Shown here piece after piece: positions 1-12,763 of a DNA stretch of 64,000 bases. The stretch is from Morinoia aosen (taxonomy: Eukaryota > Arthropoda > Malacostraca > Amphipoda > Talitridae): contig CM059571.1 in the NCBI GenBank assembly GCA_030386875.1, positions 24,050,355 to 24,114,354 on the forward strand, given 5' to 3'. A program made the position numbers and the translations under genes. The notes under the pieces are model-generated. The model was not told the DNA's origin. It worked only from the letters and a program-made list of their open reading frames with translations, and did not search any database. Positions within the stretch are counted from its first letter, which is position 1, and each line of letters starts with the position of its first letter.

Positions 1-3000
1 AGTCTCCATTGTACGAGCGCTGATTACACGGGATTCTTCAATGGTCTTGTTTGGGAACTCTACTCTAGGCACGACACAGTGTAATTAGGCCAGAAGACGA
101 TTGTTCGTCTACGACAGCCTCGATCATCCCAAGCACAGACGCCTGGCCATCTCCACTCATCCTGGAGGTGAGTTAGCCAGGCTCCTGGCACCGCTCCCTC
201 TTCAGGAGATATGTACGGCGCGAAATAAGCCATTCTTTATTATCAGAACAAAAAATTAAAAAAAACTCTTCTGAAGATTTACTTATTCCGACTTTTCTCA
301 ACATTTAATATATATAGGTTTATGATTTAAGGCAAAATAATCAGTATGGTGCACGTTACCTCAGTACTAATTTTAGCTGTGTATAAATAGAATTAGAAAT
401 TTTCAGAGCTCGAGATCAACCACATGCCACATGAACGTCGAAGAGCACCGGAGTTACAGATGTGCGACACAATCTCTATCTATCTAACAAACAACAGTTC
501 AGTAGCTAAAGCTAACAGAAACAACTTCACTCACAGATGAATTATTTGTGTCAGTGAGCATTCCCGATACAAAAAAATTAGGCGTAGAAGTAAACTGACG
601 GCAAATTGTGACTCGTCACTTCTCATGGCCACTCCAGCGGACAACATTTTTACAAATTAATCCAACTCAGCCCTCAGAGGAGCTAAGTTTTGGCGTCGAA
701 TTAAAGTTACGGTGCACTTGTGATGAGGAATTACATAGTGTGCTAAGGGAACAGCACATTTGAGCCTTAAATATGGACACTCAAACAGGAATGAAATACC
801 ATGAATGTAGTAATTAATAAGTGAACGTAAGTTCTGTCTGAGAGTCTTGATGCTAGCAACAACGAGCACGTCCTTTTGGCGACAGCGTTCCAGCGAGAGG
901 CATCCAGAAAGCGCCGAGACGAGACTCGAACACACACCCTTACTCAACTGCAGTCAAATAGGCACTGGCTGTCTGGCGAGCCGCGAGTGCCAGTCTGAAA
1001 CAGCCAACTGTCCCTGCGATTCTGACATTTTGTCCGAGCCTCACACGACTATCCGATGTTGCACCCGAGAATCATCAATTATTTACCTCACAATGAGTAA
1101 TAATTCCAATTTGACTGATTTTGTGAAAACGCGACTACACAAAATAAGCGTGAAAAATGTTTTGACGACCCTAATTGTCTGAATTGAATTGCACCGTTTC
1201 GGCGTATCGTATCATGTCAACTAGAAAAAAAAACACTTTATTTACAATAGAGGTGGTACAAAAGTACCATCGTTGGTTTTTTAATATCTTAAAGTTAACA
1301 CACTTAAATGATACACACACACGAGTATTGTAATACTCGAGTCACTAGTCGAAAAGGAATGATTGAGGGCAATGTATTCCTCATCTTGCTTAATCTACAT
1401 TTGATAATACATGTAGTGATAATTATAAGAGATAACACAATTTCATGGACGATGCATTTTCATTGTGGGGTGAAAACACTTTTGACAGTTTACATATACA
1501 TGACATAAAACTTCGCAGTTCTAGACGCCAGGAAACAATATATGAATCGCTTGATTCGGTCGATGTTAAAAAATGTCATTTTAAGGAAGCATGAAAAAAA
1601 AATATATATATGTATATATACATAAATTCTGTATATTTTGGTAGTAGTCCTTCCTTGATACAGGTTTCATTAAAAATAATGCCATATTGGTTATTAATAA
1701 TGGTTTTGTTCAATTTTTCTAGTTTTCGGAAGAGTTTACTTTGATCGGAATTTATTGAATTTAAAAGCTCGCCTAACGTTTTGTGATTAAAATACATAAA
1801 CATATATGTACTTATAAATATACATGTAAATTAATATATATATAAGAATGAGGACCACGAAAATTATAAGTTTTGTATTCCTAATTAAACAACTTTAACA
1901 TAACGGTCATTAGTTGATAAGCATTTTATTTAAATATTAAAGGATGATCGCGTAACAAATGTATAGTTTTTTACTTGAAGGCTTTACAATGATAAAGAGA
2001 TGACGGGTTAGTTAGCGTTACAAGTTGAGAGTGAACAGATAAAAGACCATCATATCTAGTTAAATTGCTAGTTGTCAGTTTAGTACACACATATGTGCAT
2101 ACATACACGTAAATAGATCACATACACATGCACACACATACCTACGCACATACTGACACCTAACTCGTAAGCATACACAAATACATTTCTATATGCATCG
2201 AGGCAATTACAATATATACGCATTTTATAAAAATGCTATGCGATGTTCTGAAATATAGGATAATGAAACATAGGATAACGAACTAAAGGAATTTCCTGAC
2301 AACTTTTCAGTATGTATTGCAGCTTACAATTTCGAATGAAGTATTGTACCGATGTTTAAATGAAATAAAATGATTCCCTGTTTAAAATCGAAGATATTTT
2401 AGCCGTGTACTGATATGAATCGTGAAAATAAATTTCAACGTACATGAACTAATTGACAATTTAACGAAACAAAATTGTCAATTAATTGAATAAATTATAC
2501 ATATGACTTGCGTAGTGGGCTTCATTCAAACAAATAAGCATCTTAAATAAACAGTTGTACAATGAACTAAGAAAATTTCAATTACCTATAGCTTTAATAA
2601 TAACAACACTCATCTGAAGTAAACTTGAATTATTCTAAGCATATGACAATAATTCTCTCTTTACCGTTCTCCTAACACTGATGAGAATGATTAAGCACTC
2701 CATACCTAAATAAGATAATCTAATCGATATTTAAATAAGAAACGCTGAACAGTACGCATAATGGCAGCAAATTTCCCAACATTACTTTCAATTACTTTGT
2801 TTCTATATTGAATAAATTTCATATTAAAATTCAGTCGCTTATTTTGAGTGGCTTTCTCGAATTAACGACATATGTGCGTCACGGAACTTTTGTGACAATA
2901 AAGACTGCCGTTGTTTTCGACGGGCAACGTACAGTAGGGGATACGAAGTATTTTTCTAGCTATTAAATATACTTATTCTGAAGCTATAAGATTACGTCCT

Positions 3001-5209
3001 CAGCACAGAGCTGCGGTTCAACTGCTACAATTCGCTAAGATTTATATATTCATCCCTGCTTCAATGCCTCTGCAGGCGTTCAGACCATAGGGACACTAGA
3101 TTTCACAATGAATCAGAAGTTGACAGACGGAGATGTAATAAGGCATTGTAGCTAATATTTTGATTTCGATTTGAAATATTGATGCACTTTATCGAACGTT
3201 AGCTGTGAGTAACTTTCTGATCGCAGGGCAAGATTTCGTAGCCGCTTCTGATTTACTGAACTACGACAAAAGATTTCCCCTTTGGGTAATTAAACTAATG
3301 CCATCGGGAGAAATAAATCATTCCAATTCTGAAAGCTTGGGTAGCCTTGTCTTGTTGTATGGTCTTAACTTCATTCGGAAGTTGTCCTAACTCATTAATG
3401 GGGAAATGAGAAGAAGTGTCTTCACTTCACTAAAAATAGTTTTAAAATTAATTATTGAACCAAGTTGAAGAAACGTCATCATTCTTGACGAAGAGAGGGG
3501 ATTTGTACCTATATTAACTGTGAAGGGAAGTTAAAAACCTACAGAACAAAATTATTCTTTTACCTCTTTTCTTTTCAACAAGTTTTAATCAGCTTTGCCA
3601 CAACTTTGCTAATCTTAATCTGCTCTCCTTACTAGCGAATTTGCCTCCTTGCCAGAGACACTTGGAGTAAATCAGCTCGCCCAGGATCCTAAATAGACTC
3701 TACTTCCTACCCAGTAAGTGGGGCCTCTTTAACAGTCTGGGCAAAGTTGCATCACGTATGAATTCTGTTGGAAAATAAAAATGCACTAATTAAATCATGC
3801 AGAGAATGGAGAACACGATAAAGGAAAAAATCGTGTAATTTATTTTCCAATCTGTAGAAGGACAAAGAAATGCAAAAGCTACTCAGAACTTGCAACATTC
3901 ACATTTTGCCAAAAAAAATTACATCGAATATTGTTTACTCTGTTATTTTAAACACCTTCTTTGTTGAATACTTGCGCAAAAGATGTATTTTAATTAATCA
4001 TCACTGTGACATTTATATTCAGAAATATTGCAGTAAGGGAGTTAGTTTCATAACGGCTATATTCTTAGAAACTCGACAGCAAACCAGAGATACACTCGTA
4101 TGAGACTGCACTAATTTCGGGTGTACACCTCACTATAATGACATGAAAATAAATTAATCAATTTTTCTCAAAAATTCCGTTACGAAGTCAGCTTTTATGT
4201 ATTTGTTTTCTGTTCACTGAGCTACACTATTATTTGGTACATAAAAAATTAGGAATAAAAATTTGAATTTGCGTAGTTATTCATATGAACTCAGAGTTAA
4301 AAATGAGCACATCATTCAGGCCAGCTGTACAATATTAAATAACTCGAACAATTTCAGGAAACTAATGTAAACATAAATACATCGCAGCCTGTGGGCTCAT
4401 GAGTCTAGAAAAATTTGAGCGACTTTAAATCTTTTTTCTGCCAAACGCATGTGTATTTTTACAATTCAGACAAAAGAATATAGCTAATATATAATACTCA
4501 ATAATATTATCAATGTGTGTGAAAGGCGTCTATGGCAACCTATGAGAAAATAAGCAAATTCTGAAGTGAATCACAGTAAATAAAAGCAAACTTGGATTTT
4601 GAACTTGGAACTTTTTAAGCTTATAAAGCAAACATGCTGGTATATAACTGAAAGTTTTCGTTTGACACAGTTTGACATTTTAGTCAACATTTTCTTAATC
4701 AGATGTCTCGTTGTTGTTAATGTCACCTTCATAGTAAAGGTTTACTGTTCCGTTTTTCTGTGGTGGAAAATAGTGATAAGAAACAATGTCTTGTTTATTT
4801 TGTTTTTATTTAGTTTGGCTCAACTTCTTTATTTTCTCACCTTTTATTTATCTAGTAATTTAAGAGCATGTTAGTTTCAGGCCTACTTATGTTTGAAGGC
4901 CGTGTAGATGGCGTATCGTAAATACTAATATGTGTGAATTTTAGGAATTTGAACCACCAAAAAGATAATAATTTTGAGTACTGTCTTTTGAATAATAAGG
5001 GTGTATTTGCTTATTTCTATTCCTCGTCAAGCAGTCATGGTAGTCAGCCTGAGCTTGAATTTAGCGCCGAATGTCAGAATTTTCTTCAGTATTTAGTATT
5101 TAGTGCATATAAATGTTCTAAAAGGAATTGGGTAGTAATCAGACAGCTCAAGAATTTTTAGGCTTATGAATAAATCATTTGAGGGAACATTAATTGTAGT
5201 CTAAATTGA
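1..5209. other. AT-rich non-coding region, no gene recognised
   Basis: I see no coding region with recognisable homology here. Short open frames (for example a hydrophobic one at 4599-4874) have no motif and look like chance. Simple-sequence stretches occur at about 1600-1625 (AT/GT) and 2078-2215. A GC-richer patch at about 880-1080 resembles nothing I know. This could be intergenic or intronic sequence. Confidence 0.6.
2078..2215. repeat. CA/CATA-rich degenerate microsatellite
   Basis: The stretch is dominated by interrupted cacaca, catacata and acacgta words over about 140 bp. It is a decayed simple repeat with no coding potential. Confidence 0.6.
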
Positions 5210-7790
5210 AGATAACTTTTTTCTATGAGAATAAATAATTGTTCAGTTTTAATTTCGGCTGCGTCATGCCAGGTTTCATTGTCGTATTGAATATACGGAT
5301 TGATCAGGGCGTTCTAAAGGATTTTCGTACCTCTTTCGGCAGTTTGACTCTGTGCAAAATTCCCATGGATACGAAGAATTTTGTACGTATATTTGTTGAA
5401 TAAAATTTTTGCGAGAAATGTTTCCTTGTCGAGTTATTCTCAGAAATTAGCAGTCGTTTGTTTTTTTTAATTTTTTCACTGCTTATCAATATAATCGGAA
5501 ATGGAGTTTCTTGTTATGCGAGAATAGTACATGCTTAGTTTTGTTGACGTTCATACTGATGCTAAATACAACGAACGAAGAGAAAAGCATTTTTAATTCC
5601 TGATATACTGTTTACCGCGTCTTTTGGGGGAAGCTTAATAACAATGTGCAGCCATATACGCGAACTTATGAACTGATAAAAGATGTTGATATCACAATAT
5701 CGTTGATAGAGATAAAAAATAGAAAAGGTCCGTGAGCAGATTTATGCGGGACTTCATGGGTTATATGTCTTGCTGCTTCAAAGTAGAAATGCCGCTTACT
5801 GCTATACATTTGGTTGGCAGCTTGAGGGGTAGGATTTGAACTATTCCTAAGGAAGTCCCCTTAGACTGAAACAGTATAGTTCAGACATAAGTATGTTGTG
5901 ATCTTCTCACAGTAATAAATTTTTAAGTCAAGGAAGATGGAGAGTTATGAGTTTCCCTCATCAATACTTGAATATAGATATTGTAAATGATTTTAAATGG
6001 ATTAATTCGTTGATTTTTGGGATTGAAACCCAAATTGCGTGTCATAGATAAAGGAATTACACATATTCTACGTAGGAAAAAATATAATTTGTTTAGCTTT
6101 TTTCAAACATCTTACTAAAGGTCATTATATATATATATATATTATATAATTACTCTACCTTGGTAAGATAGAGCAATTAATTAAATTAGTAAAATAGAGT
6201 AATTCAGTAGGAGTAATTTTTTCAAACATCTTTCTAAAGATCAGCAACGTATAAATTGTTCTTTAATTAATGGTGGAAGTTATGTCATCGCTTTTGAAGA
6301 TCGGAGTAACTCATACAACTTTAAATCAATTAGAAAAGGGGAAAAAATAAAATGGATATGTTCATAATGTCGACATGAATAGGGGAAACTAGAGGAGCTA
6401 TATTTTCGAGAACTTTAATTGAAAATGTATTTTTTCCCCTTGATTTGTTCTTTAGTGCATAAACGGACTCGAAAACCTCTTAAGTGTTTACTGTAGCTTA
6501 GAACGAGAGGGGGGTTTGATTTTAAGTCTGCAATGATACGTAATTAAAGGAATTATTTACACTTTTTCTGCTATATTTCCCCCGATACTAAGAGAGTAAT
6601 TACTGAAGATATCTGCGATGACTTCCATAACATAAACGACTACAGTAACATGTGCGAGAGTTTTTTGTTATCTGATGATTATTTTTCGGACTTTAAACAG
6701 AACACAAAAGATCCTCCATCTTTTTAGCATCATTTTCAAACTCGGGGAACTTTTCAAGGTAATAGTTTATTAGTTTACTTTTCGACGTTTTACTTCAGCT
6801 GGTGACATAATTTCTGAATCTTAGGCACATTTCAAGAGTAATGTTTCCTTCACGTCGTAAAATTATGAAAGTCGATCGTTTTTTTCATATTAGAAATAAT
6901 TTCTGTGGTTATCCTGGGTGTGCTTTGGGAGTGACTGTAAGGATTTTAAATGGACAGCATTGGATTTATGTCTTATTTAAATGTCTTGGTATATCAGTCA
7001 GTGATGGTTTTTCGACATTGGTCTTATTTAAAATGTGGTACAGGCTGGTCTCCCATAAAGTTTTAAGTGTGTCACTGAAGGTTAATGAAGTTACGCGACG
7101 GTACGAGAAGGTCTGGATTGCGATGAAATTTTTTCATGAAAGTCATTATTTTTTATTGGAATATAAGGAAATGATCTGATGTGTCCAAAGTTATCAGTCC
7201 GTTGAAAATACCTCCTTGGTACATTATAAACGTATTAGAGAGGTTAAGTCGGCAGATATTGTAGCTGGTATACTACACATCAGGGGGAAGAAGGATTTTG
7301 ATTGCATCAAACTTAAAAGTTTGCAGTTGTTTCGCAATTTTCTATGCTCAAACAAGTTCAGGTTAAAGCCTCCGCAAGTTTCGTCATGGTCGCTTTATTC
7401 AGATCTTGGTTGTGTTAGTTATTTCGCCAATGAAAGCCTCTTGCACTTCAGAGGTTGGCCTGTAAATTGTTCCTAATGATTGACCATTCATTGTATTTGG
7501 TTTTTGTTGCAGTGAAATGAGTTTCAACGCAGACAAGGTTAACTGTCTCTTTAGGAATAATTTTAGCATCCAGGAATGATTAAGTCTGCTTAAGATGAAT
7601 GCACTTACGCTACCATCACGTTTGTCATTTTTTCCAACACGATGGAATGGTCTGTTATTCGGTATGTTTTTCATGTTAATATTTGCGCCATTCAGCCAGC
7701 TCTCGGTGAAGCAGAGTACATAGAAATTAGAGTTTAACTTAGTAACTACGGAGTTTATTTCGTCTATTTCAGAGAAAATTCACAAACAAT
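5210..7790 (-). pseudogene. decayed non-LTR retrotransposon (endonuclease + reverse transcriptase)
   Basis: Read on the minus strand, conserved LINE motifs appear in the right order but in shifting frames with many stops. An APE-type endonuclease comes first: CFTESWLNG near 7690-7740, HRVGKNDKRDG near 7620, TIYRPTSE near 7460 and SDHFLIFQ near 7160-7195. Reverse transcriptase follows: QFGFQSQKSTN near 6030, SIFLDLK near 5925, VPHKSAHGPFLF near 5740, VNKTKHVLF near 5540, MGILHRVKLPKEV near 5340-5390 and NPYIQYDNETW near 5270. The order EN then RT and the wording of these blocks fit the Jockey/CR1-like group of non-LTR elements; the clade is not fixed. No 5' ORF1 or 3' tail was found. The copy is dead and old. 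Confidence 0.7.
6126..6150. repeat. TA microsatellite
   Basis: A short run of alternating T and A lies inside the decayed LINE. Confidence 0.6.
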
Positions 7791-10700
7791 GACATCATAG
7801 TAGACACATACCTTTTTCCATCTCTACTGGAGCATTGCTAAAATTTAGGTATGGACTGTTTGGTGTGAGCAGTGCTCAGAGTCGTTTAAGACAAGATACA
7901 TGGAGGTAAATAATATTACGAGGGAATTAAAAACTGGGAATATTTAGTTTCGATCAAACATCATCCGTGGCAATACACGAAGAGACGAAAGTAATGCTAC
8001 AAGTAGCAGACGCAACAAAAAATGATGCTTAAAATACGAGCAACGTAGGATACAACAGCAAAATAACTAAAATGATGTTCGTGCTCGTTCACTTGACTAA
8101 GGATGGTTTCTTCCGCCTAAGGACGCCAGCAGAGGCTTATCCTCGCGAGCGCAGTCAGAGGTCAGGTAGAGGAGGTCACGTATTTGCTCGACACATCCGG
8201 TGATCGGGACAGCGGTGTTGTATTCTGGATGTGATCATGACAGTTGTAGCGCTCCATTGCAAGAGTTTTCCCTTTAGCACGTAGTATTTCGGTGATAATT
8301 TAGCTGCTCGGATTTTTGACGTATGGAGAAGGAAAATAAAATAATGAATCACTCTAATCATATCGTTATTTCATTTTTAATGAAAATGTGCGATATTGCA
8401 TTTATGTAATATGAAAAAATTTTAACAGAATAAAGATACCCTGTTTTTTGGAAATCTGAGGAACAGTCTTGATGAGAACAGCAGCAATTTGATGGTTCAG
8501 TCAGTGAATACGCTGCTTTGACAAAATGTTTTCTATTTTTCTGATGTTTAGTGAAGAGAAATTCATACAAAAAGCACTTTTTAAAATCGAACAGGGACCA
8601 TGTAGCTTTAAATTTGGGCCCACCTCAGGTGTAAAATTTGTTTTTACCTCATATGATTTTCTAATCTTAAGTAGCTTATAATCTTTTTCCGTACTACATT
8701 TTTACCATACTTTTTAAATAAAGGCCTAAAAATTTTGTACGAGGAAAATACAGGTCATTATTTCGCATAAACATTTGCGTGTATTATCTACTTCAATTGT
8801 TCGTTCATTAATTTAACATTAAAACGCCGCATCAAATTTCTCTTCACTTATTATTGGTGAGGCCCAGCCCAATGAACTTGTTGAAAGCTTTTTCCACTTC
8901 TCGTGGATTCCTCTTTTTTCAATTTTTCTGTTTAGATCTTTTGCTAAAGCTTGGTATTTCTGAACAACAAACACGGGCACTAAGCAATGATTTTTTCACT
9001 CTAAGGTAACAAGCGAATTATTTCGTTCGTGCCATGTCATATTGAAGCTACGAATGCACTCCTCGTTCACTATATTCTCGCCTGCGATGTGCGAGTACAG
9101 GTCACTATACAACTGTTACTCTTCAAGAAAAGGAGCGCATTAAAAGTTAATCAGTTGAAAAGTACGTACAATTATACTGAGCTTATTGACAGGGATGTTA
9201 GGAGACTATGGTTGAAGTGAAGTTCATTGAATTTCTATTGAATAAAGGGATGGAAAATACCGCATGGTGAATGGAACTGCTTGAAGCGTAATCATCGTCT
9301 AGAGCTTAACTTGCTACACGCTCAGAAAAGTAGATAACGATTTTTAAGAATGACACTAGCTCTTCATGAAAGTGGCACTCACATATTATAACCGAACATA
9401 ACACGTAATGAGTAAGTGCAAAGATAGAATGATCAAAAGGCTAATATTCTTCAGCGTTATCAATAATATCCTGGTAAGTAGGAATGCAGGGGCGTTACAC
9501 AGGCAGTGCTGTTTAGAAGAGTTCTTTAAGGCTTGGTAAACTTTTTCAGGCTCAAGTACATCTTTGCGAACCTTGAGAACCGTCTTGAGAAGCCCTGGAA
9601 CATTCTGTGTGGACTCAGTACTTTCTTTGAGGTCGAAGTAACATTCCTGGAGAGCGGCAGATGTTCTCAGTTTCACGATGTTGAGTAACCAACATTGAAA
9701 GATAAGCACATTATGATGATATGAACCTAGATGTTACGAAGCAGGCAATTTTTTTGTCTGCGAATGATTGAAATTTGCGCCGCTTGATCGCGTAGACCAG
9801 ATGGTAGCCGCCAAAGTTCTGTCTTAGCTGGAATAGCTTCTTGACGCACAACTAAACATCAAATTTTCATGTTAACAGGTCATTATGAATGAACATACAT
9901 GAACACTATATCAATGTTTTGAAGGAAAATTAGACATCATTCCATGAGCCCTGACAATAAGCTGTGAACTACAATATGCATAGATATTTTAGTACCTCTT
10001 TGTCAAATAAAACAGCCTGCACTCTTTGGAAAGACGGAAGAACTTACATACTGTCAGCGTTCACGTATTTGCCTCCATTTTATAACCAGCGGCCGTGAAA
10101 TTCTTTAGAGGACCCTGACAGCGTACTCAAGCTTCTGCGTTACTTGAAATGTAAAAATTCTTCCACTGCTCATTTACTTTGTCTCAAGCCAAAGTAAGAA
10201 AATAATTACACTCAGTTCTCAATAGAAAAGTTCTCAATAAAAAATTGAGGAGAAGTGGGGAAATTTTTCACAAGCAAACTAATTAACACAGCCACGGAAG
10301 GAATGATGGCAGAACTTGAGCAGCGAGCTCTATTTTCAGCAGAGAACAGTATCTAAACGTTTCCACGTTTTCCTTTCCGTTTATATGAAGTTTTGGGTGC
10401 AGTATTTATTTGTTTTTCCAAGCTTGTGCCCAAATAAGAGAGAACATTTTTACTGTTTTGCTCTCATTCGTTTTCAACCACTCTCATGGAAATGAGAATA
10501 TTTGGTGTAGTGTTTCTGCCAATGAGATATAAGGAGCATTATTTTGAGGAATTTTAAAAACTAGTAGGCTGAGTTTATGTATCAACTTCCGAGAATAAAC
10601 AGTTCTTCCCGACACCAAACTAAGCTAAAATGAGCATTGTACATTGTAGTCTCTTTTTCAATGACGTTGCTGCGCTGAATATTTTAACGTTCTAGCAAGC

Positions 10701-11037
10701 AATGGTAAAAACTTAGCGAAACTTCTGAAACTAATATCGTACATTTCGAACATTTTCAAAACAAACTTATTCATGTACATTTCCTTAATTTCGAGATTCA
10801 AACCTTCAGAAAACACAGTTTGAAGTCGCAGCCCACGCGAGCTGCATCGAATGCTGATGCAACAAATTTCTGGCTCAACTTCTTTTAAATTGATGAATTA
10901 TTTACTTTCCAAAAGCGATGAATCAGTAAAATCGACGCTTAAAACTTTTACATTTGCCGGTGTTATATACAACAACTTGAGGCCCGAATAAGCTCAATGA
11001 TTTCTAAAGAATCTCACAGAAACATTTCCCTAAGATA
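7791..11037. other. non-coding region, no gene recognised
   Basis: No recognisable gene or clear mobile-element boundary was seen. A minus-strand open frame of 107 codons at 9386-9709 has no motif I recognise and no splice or promoter context. The part next to 7790 could include the eroded 5' end of the LINE. Confidence 0.5.
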
Positions 11038-11400
11038 TACCGGGTGTTACGTAATTCGTTGCACATATATTAATCATATGCAGGAAAACGCTAAATAAAA
11101 CGATATTCATGTGTGACAAAAATCCCAAAACTTTTTCGTTTTCGAGAAATGATACCCTAAAATAATTTAGGATTCCCGTAGGAATAGGCTGGAGAGCGCG
11201 CCAACAGCCTACGCAAGAAGTTAGATCTTACTCGCTGGCTGCATTGTAAGCCTATTCCTACGGAAATCTGAAATTATTTCAGGTCGTCATTTCTCGGAAA
11301 AGAAGAAGTTTTCAGGTTTTGTCACGCAATAAAATCGTTTTATTGAGCGATTTTCTGTCATATGGTTAAAATATGCGCATCGCATTACACAACAACCTAT
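11038..11400. mobile_element. foldback (long terminal inverted repeat) element
   Basis: Two arms of about 150 bp are inverted copies of each other: the left arm runs about 11038-11185 and the right arm about 11240-11400. Both carry the words AATAAAACGAT, CGAGAAATGA and CCGTAGGAATAGGC in opposite orientation, around a loop of about 60 bp. The left end starts ACCGGGTGTTACGTAAT; the right end is eroded. No transposase is encoded, so it is probably a non-autonomous DNA element. No target-site duplication was resolved because a SINE abuts the right end. Confidence 0.65.
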
Positions 11401-11696
11401 AGGTTAGGTTAGGTTAACATCGGCATCTTTGGGATGCTTTATTTCCAATCAAGCCTGATACATATGATCTTAGCATTGGTTTTTCAAATGTCTTATAACT
11501 AACCCTATATATAGGACACCATGACGGTTCCCCCGTAAAGCCGGTACCCATTTCCGACACCTGGGTCGAGTGGGGTACTGTGCTTGAGCTTTCCCTTGAA
11601 CCCAACGGGGAAAATCTCCGCGCCAGCGCTGGGTACGAACCCGCGACTTCCAGCATACAAGTTCGATCCCTTAACCGCTGTGCCACTGAGAGCACT
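11401..11696 (-). mobile_element. tRNA-derived SINE, copy 1
   Basis: On the minus strand the element starts at about 11696 with a tRNA-like head. The A box TGGCACAGCGG is at 11675-11685 and the B box GGTTCGTACCC at 11631-11641, 33 bp apart as in an internal Pol III promoter. A unique body follows, with AATAAAGCATCC near the end, then a tail of AACCT-type repeats at 11401-11417. It is about 90 % identical to the copy at 26547-26846. It could be transcribed by Pol III but encodes nothing; short frames through it are accidental. Confidence 0.85.
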
Positions 11697-11892
11697 ATAT
11701 ATACTTATATATAACCTAGAACTATCGTCCTAAATATACGGTGGACAAGTCAAATGATGCGTTTACCTTAGGGAATGGAAAACGGTTATTGTAAGGAATA
11801 AGAATGGTTTTAATGAGCAAATTCAAACAAGCATAGGTATGTATTTTAACATAAGTGCTCTATGGGGAAAATTTTACCACTTTTCCGAATAA

Positions 11893-11897
11893 GTGAG
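11893..11897. repeat. target-site duplication gtgag (left)
   Basis: It matches gtgag at 14337-14341 and flanks the LTR element on both sides, which fixes the element ends. Confidence 0.85.
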
Positions 11898-12528
11898 TGT
11901 CAGGCTATTGTCAAAAATGCCGACTTGTGCTTATATAATTTAACCGGAGGGAAAATAATTCTCCTCGCATAACTAAGCTCTCGTATCACAGATACTTGAG
12001 TAGCCTACTTCCATCACGATCCTTAAAATTTGAAAAAGAAAAAAGAAATACTGGAGAAGAAAAACTTCAAAGCTTGATTAGCTCGCAGCCAGAAATTCTT
12101 CGGCTCTAAAACTTCAAAGCTTGATTTTTATATCGGCTTAAATTTCAACTGCTGGAAAATAATTCGCCTCCTGAAAACCTGTGGGCAAGCCCCAACTAAT
12201 AAATTAAGTCGCCAAAACCTGACTTTCCATTTTCCCTGAAGATATCAGGAAGATCCTTCCGGGATAAGAAGACTCTGAAATTTCGGCTCCCAAGAAGGAC
12301 CAATCTAGTTTTCAATCGGGCTGAAACAGGACTAGCCCACCTAAATAATCAATTCGCTGGCTCCCAAAAAGGACAAGCAAAAATTGCAACTATCTACAAT
12401 TTGGCACCCAAAGAGGATATTGCCAAAACCAAATATCTAACAATTTGGCGCCCAATGTGGATACGCCACAACCTTACTATTTAAAAAAGTGGCGCCCGAA
12501 CAGGGACTGCCATACCTACTATTTAACA
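11898..12528 (+). repeat. 5' LTR of the non-autonomous element
   Basis: This 631-bp copy matches 13706-14336 apart from a T/C change near 12023 and an A/C change near 12486. Its last 170 bp are a row of PBS-like units (see 12357-12544). No TATA box or polyadenylation signal stands out clearly. Confidence 0.9.
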
Positions 12529-12544
12529 AAAGTGGCGCCCGAAC
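12357..12544 (+). repeat. tandem PBS-like 43/44-bp units in U5
   Basis: Units start at 12357, 12401, 12445, 12489 and 12532. Each opens with a PBS-like word: TGGCTCCCAAAAAGGAC, TGGCACCCAAAGAGGAT, TGGCGCCCAATGTGGAT, TGGCGCCCGAACAGGGAC and TGGCGCCCGAAC. Units closer to the working PBS resemble the tRNA-Lys complement better. The fourth unit holds an 18-nt match to the tRNA-Lys PBS, yet lies inside the LTR, as shown by the matching right LTR and the TSD. A more diverged word, TCGGCTCCCAAGAAGGAC, sits at about 12283-12300. Confidence 0.8.
12533..12544 (+). promoter_or_regulatory. primer-binding site, tRNA-Lys type
   Basis: TGGCGCCCGAAC lies 4 bp after the LTR end. It is complementary to the 3' end of tRNA-Lys, the primer known for several Gypsy-group elements and retroviruses. 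The match stops after 12 nt, whereas the copy inside the LTR extends to 18 nt. Confidence 0.75.
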
Positions 12545-12621
12545 TCAGCGACCCGAACTCTGGAAAGCTGCATCTAAGAAGGACTTTGAATCCTGAAAAC
12601 TCAAGAAAAATAACAAAAATA

Positions 12622-12758
12622 TAAAAAGGAACTTTGACTTCCTGAAGCAAAATAAAAAGGAACTTTGACTTCCTGAAGCAAAATAAAAAGGAACTTCGAC
12701 TTCCTGAAGCAAAATAAATAAAAAGGAACTTCGACTTCCTGAAGCAAAATAAAAATAA
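12622..12758 (+). repeat. minisatellite A, about 30-bp unit, 4 copies
   Basis: The unit contains AAAAAGGAACTTYGACTTCC followed by TGAAGCAAAAT. Copies two and three are near perfect; the fourth is preceded by a small AAAT insertion. Confidence 0.85.
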
Positions 12759-12763
12759 AAATT

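Noticed and set aside
847..1182. Possible tRNA or SINE from a TTCGAGTCTC box on the minus strand
   Set aside because: No A box at the right distance and no cloverleaf could be formed.
4599..4874. Hydrophobic 91-codon frame as a membrane protein gene
   Set aside because: AT-rich sequence gives such frames by chance; no homology, splice sites or promoter were seen.
11631..11696. Genuine tRNA gene
   Set aside because: The A and B boxes belong to a SINE: the same head, body and tail recur at 26547-26846, and no full acceptor stem is present.
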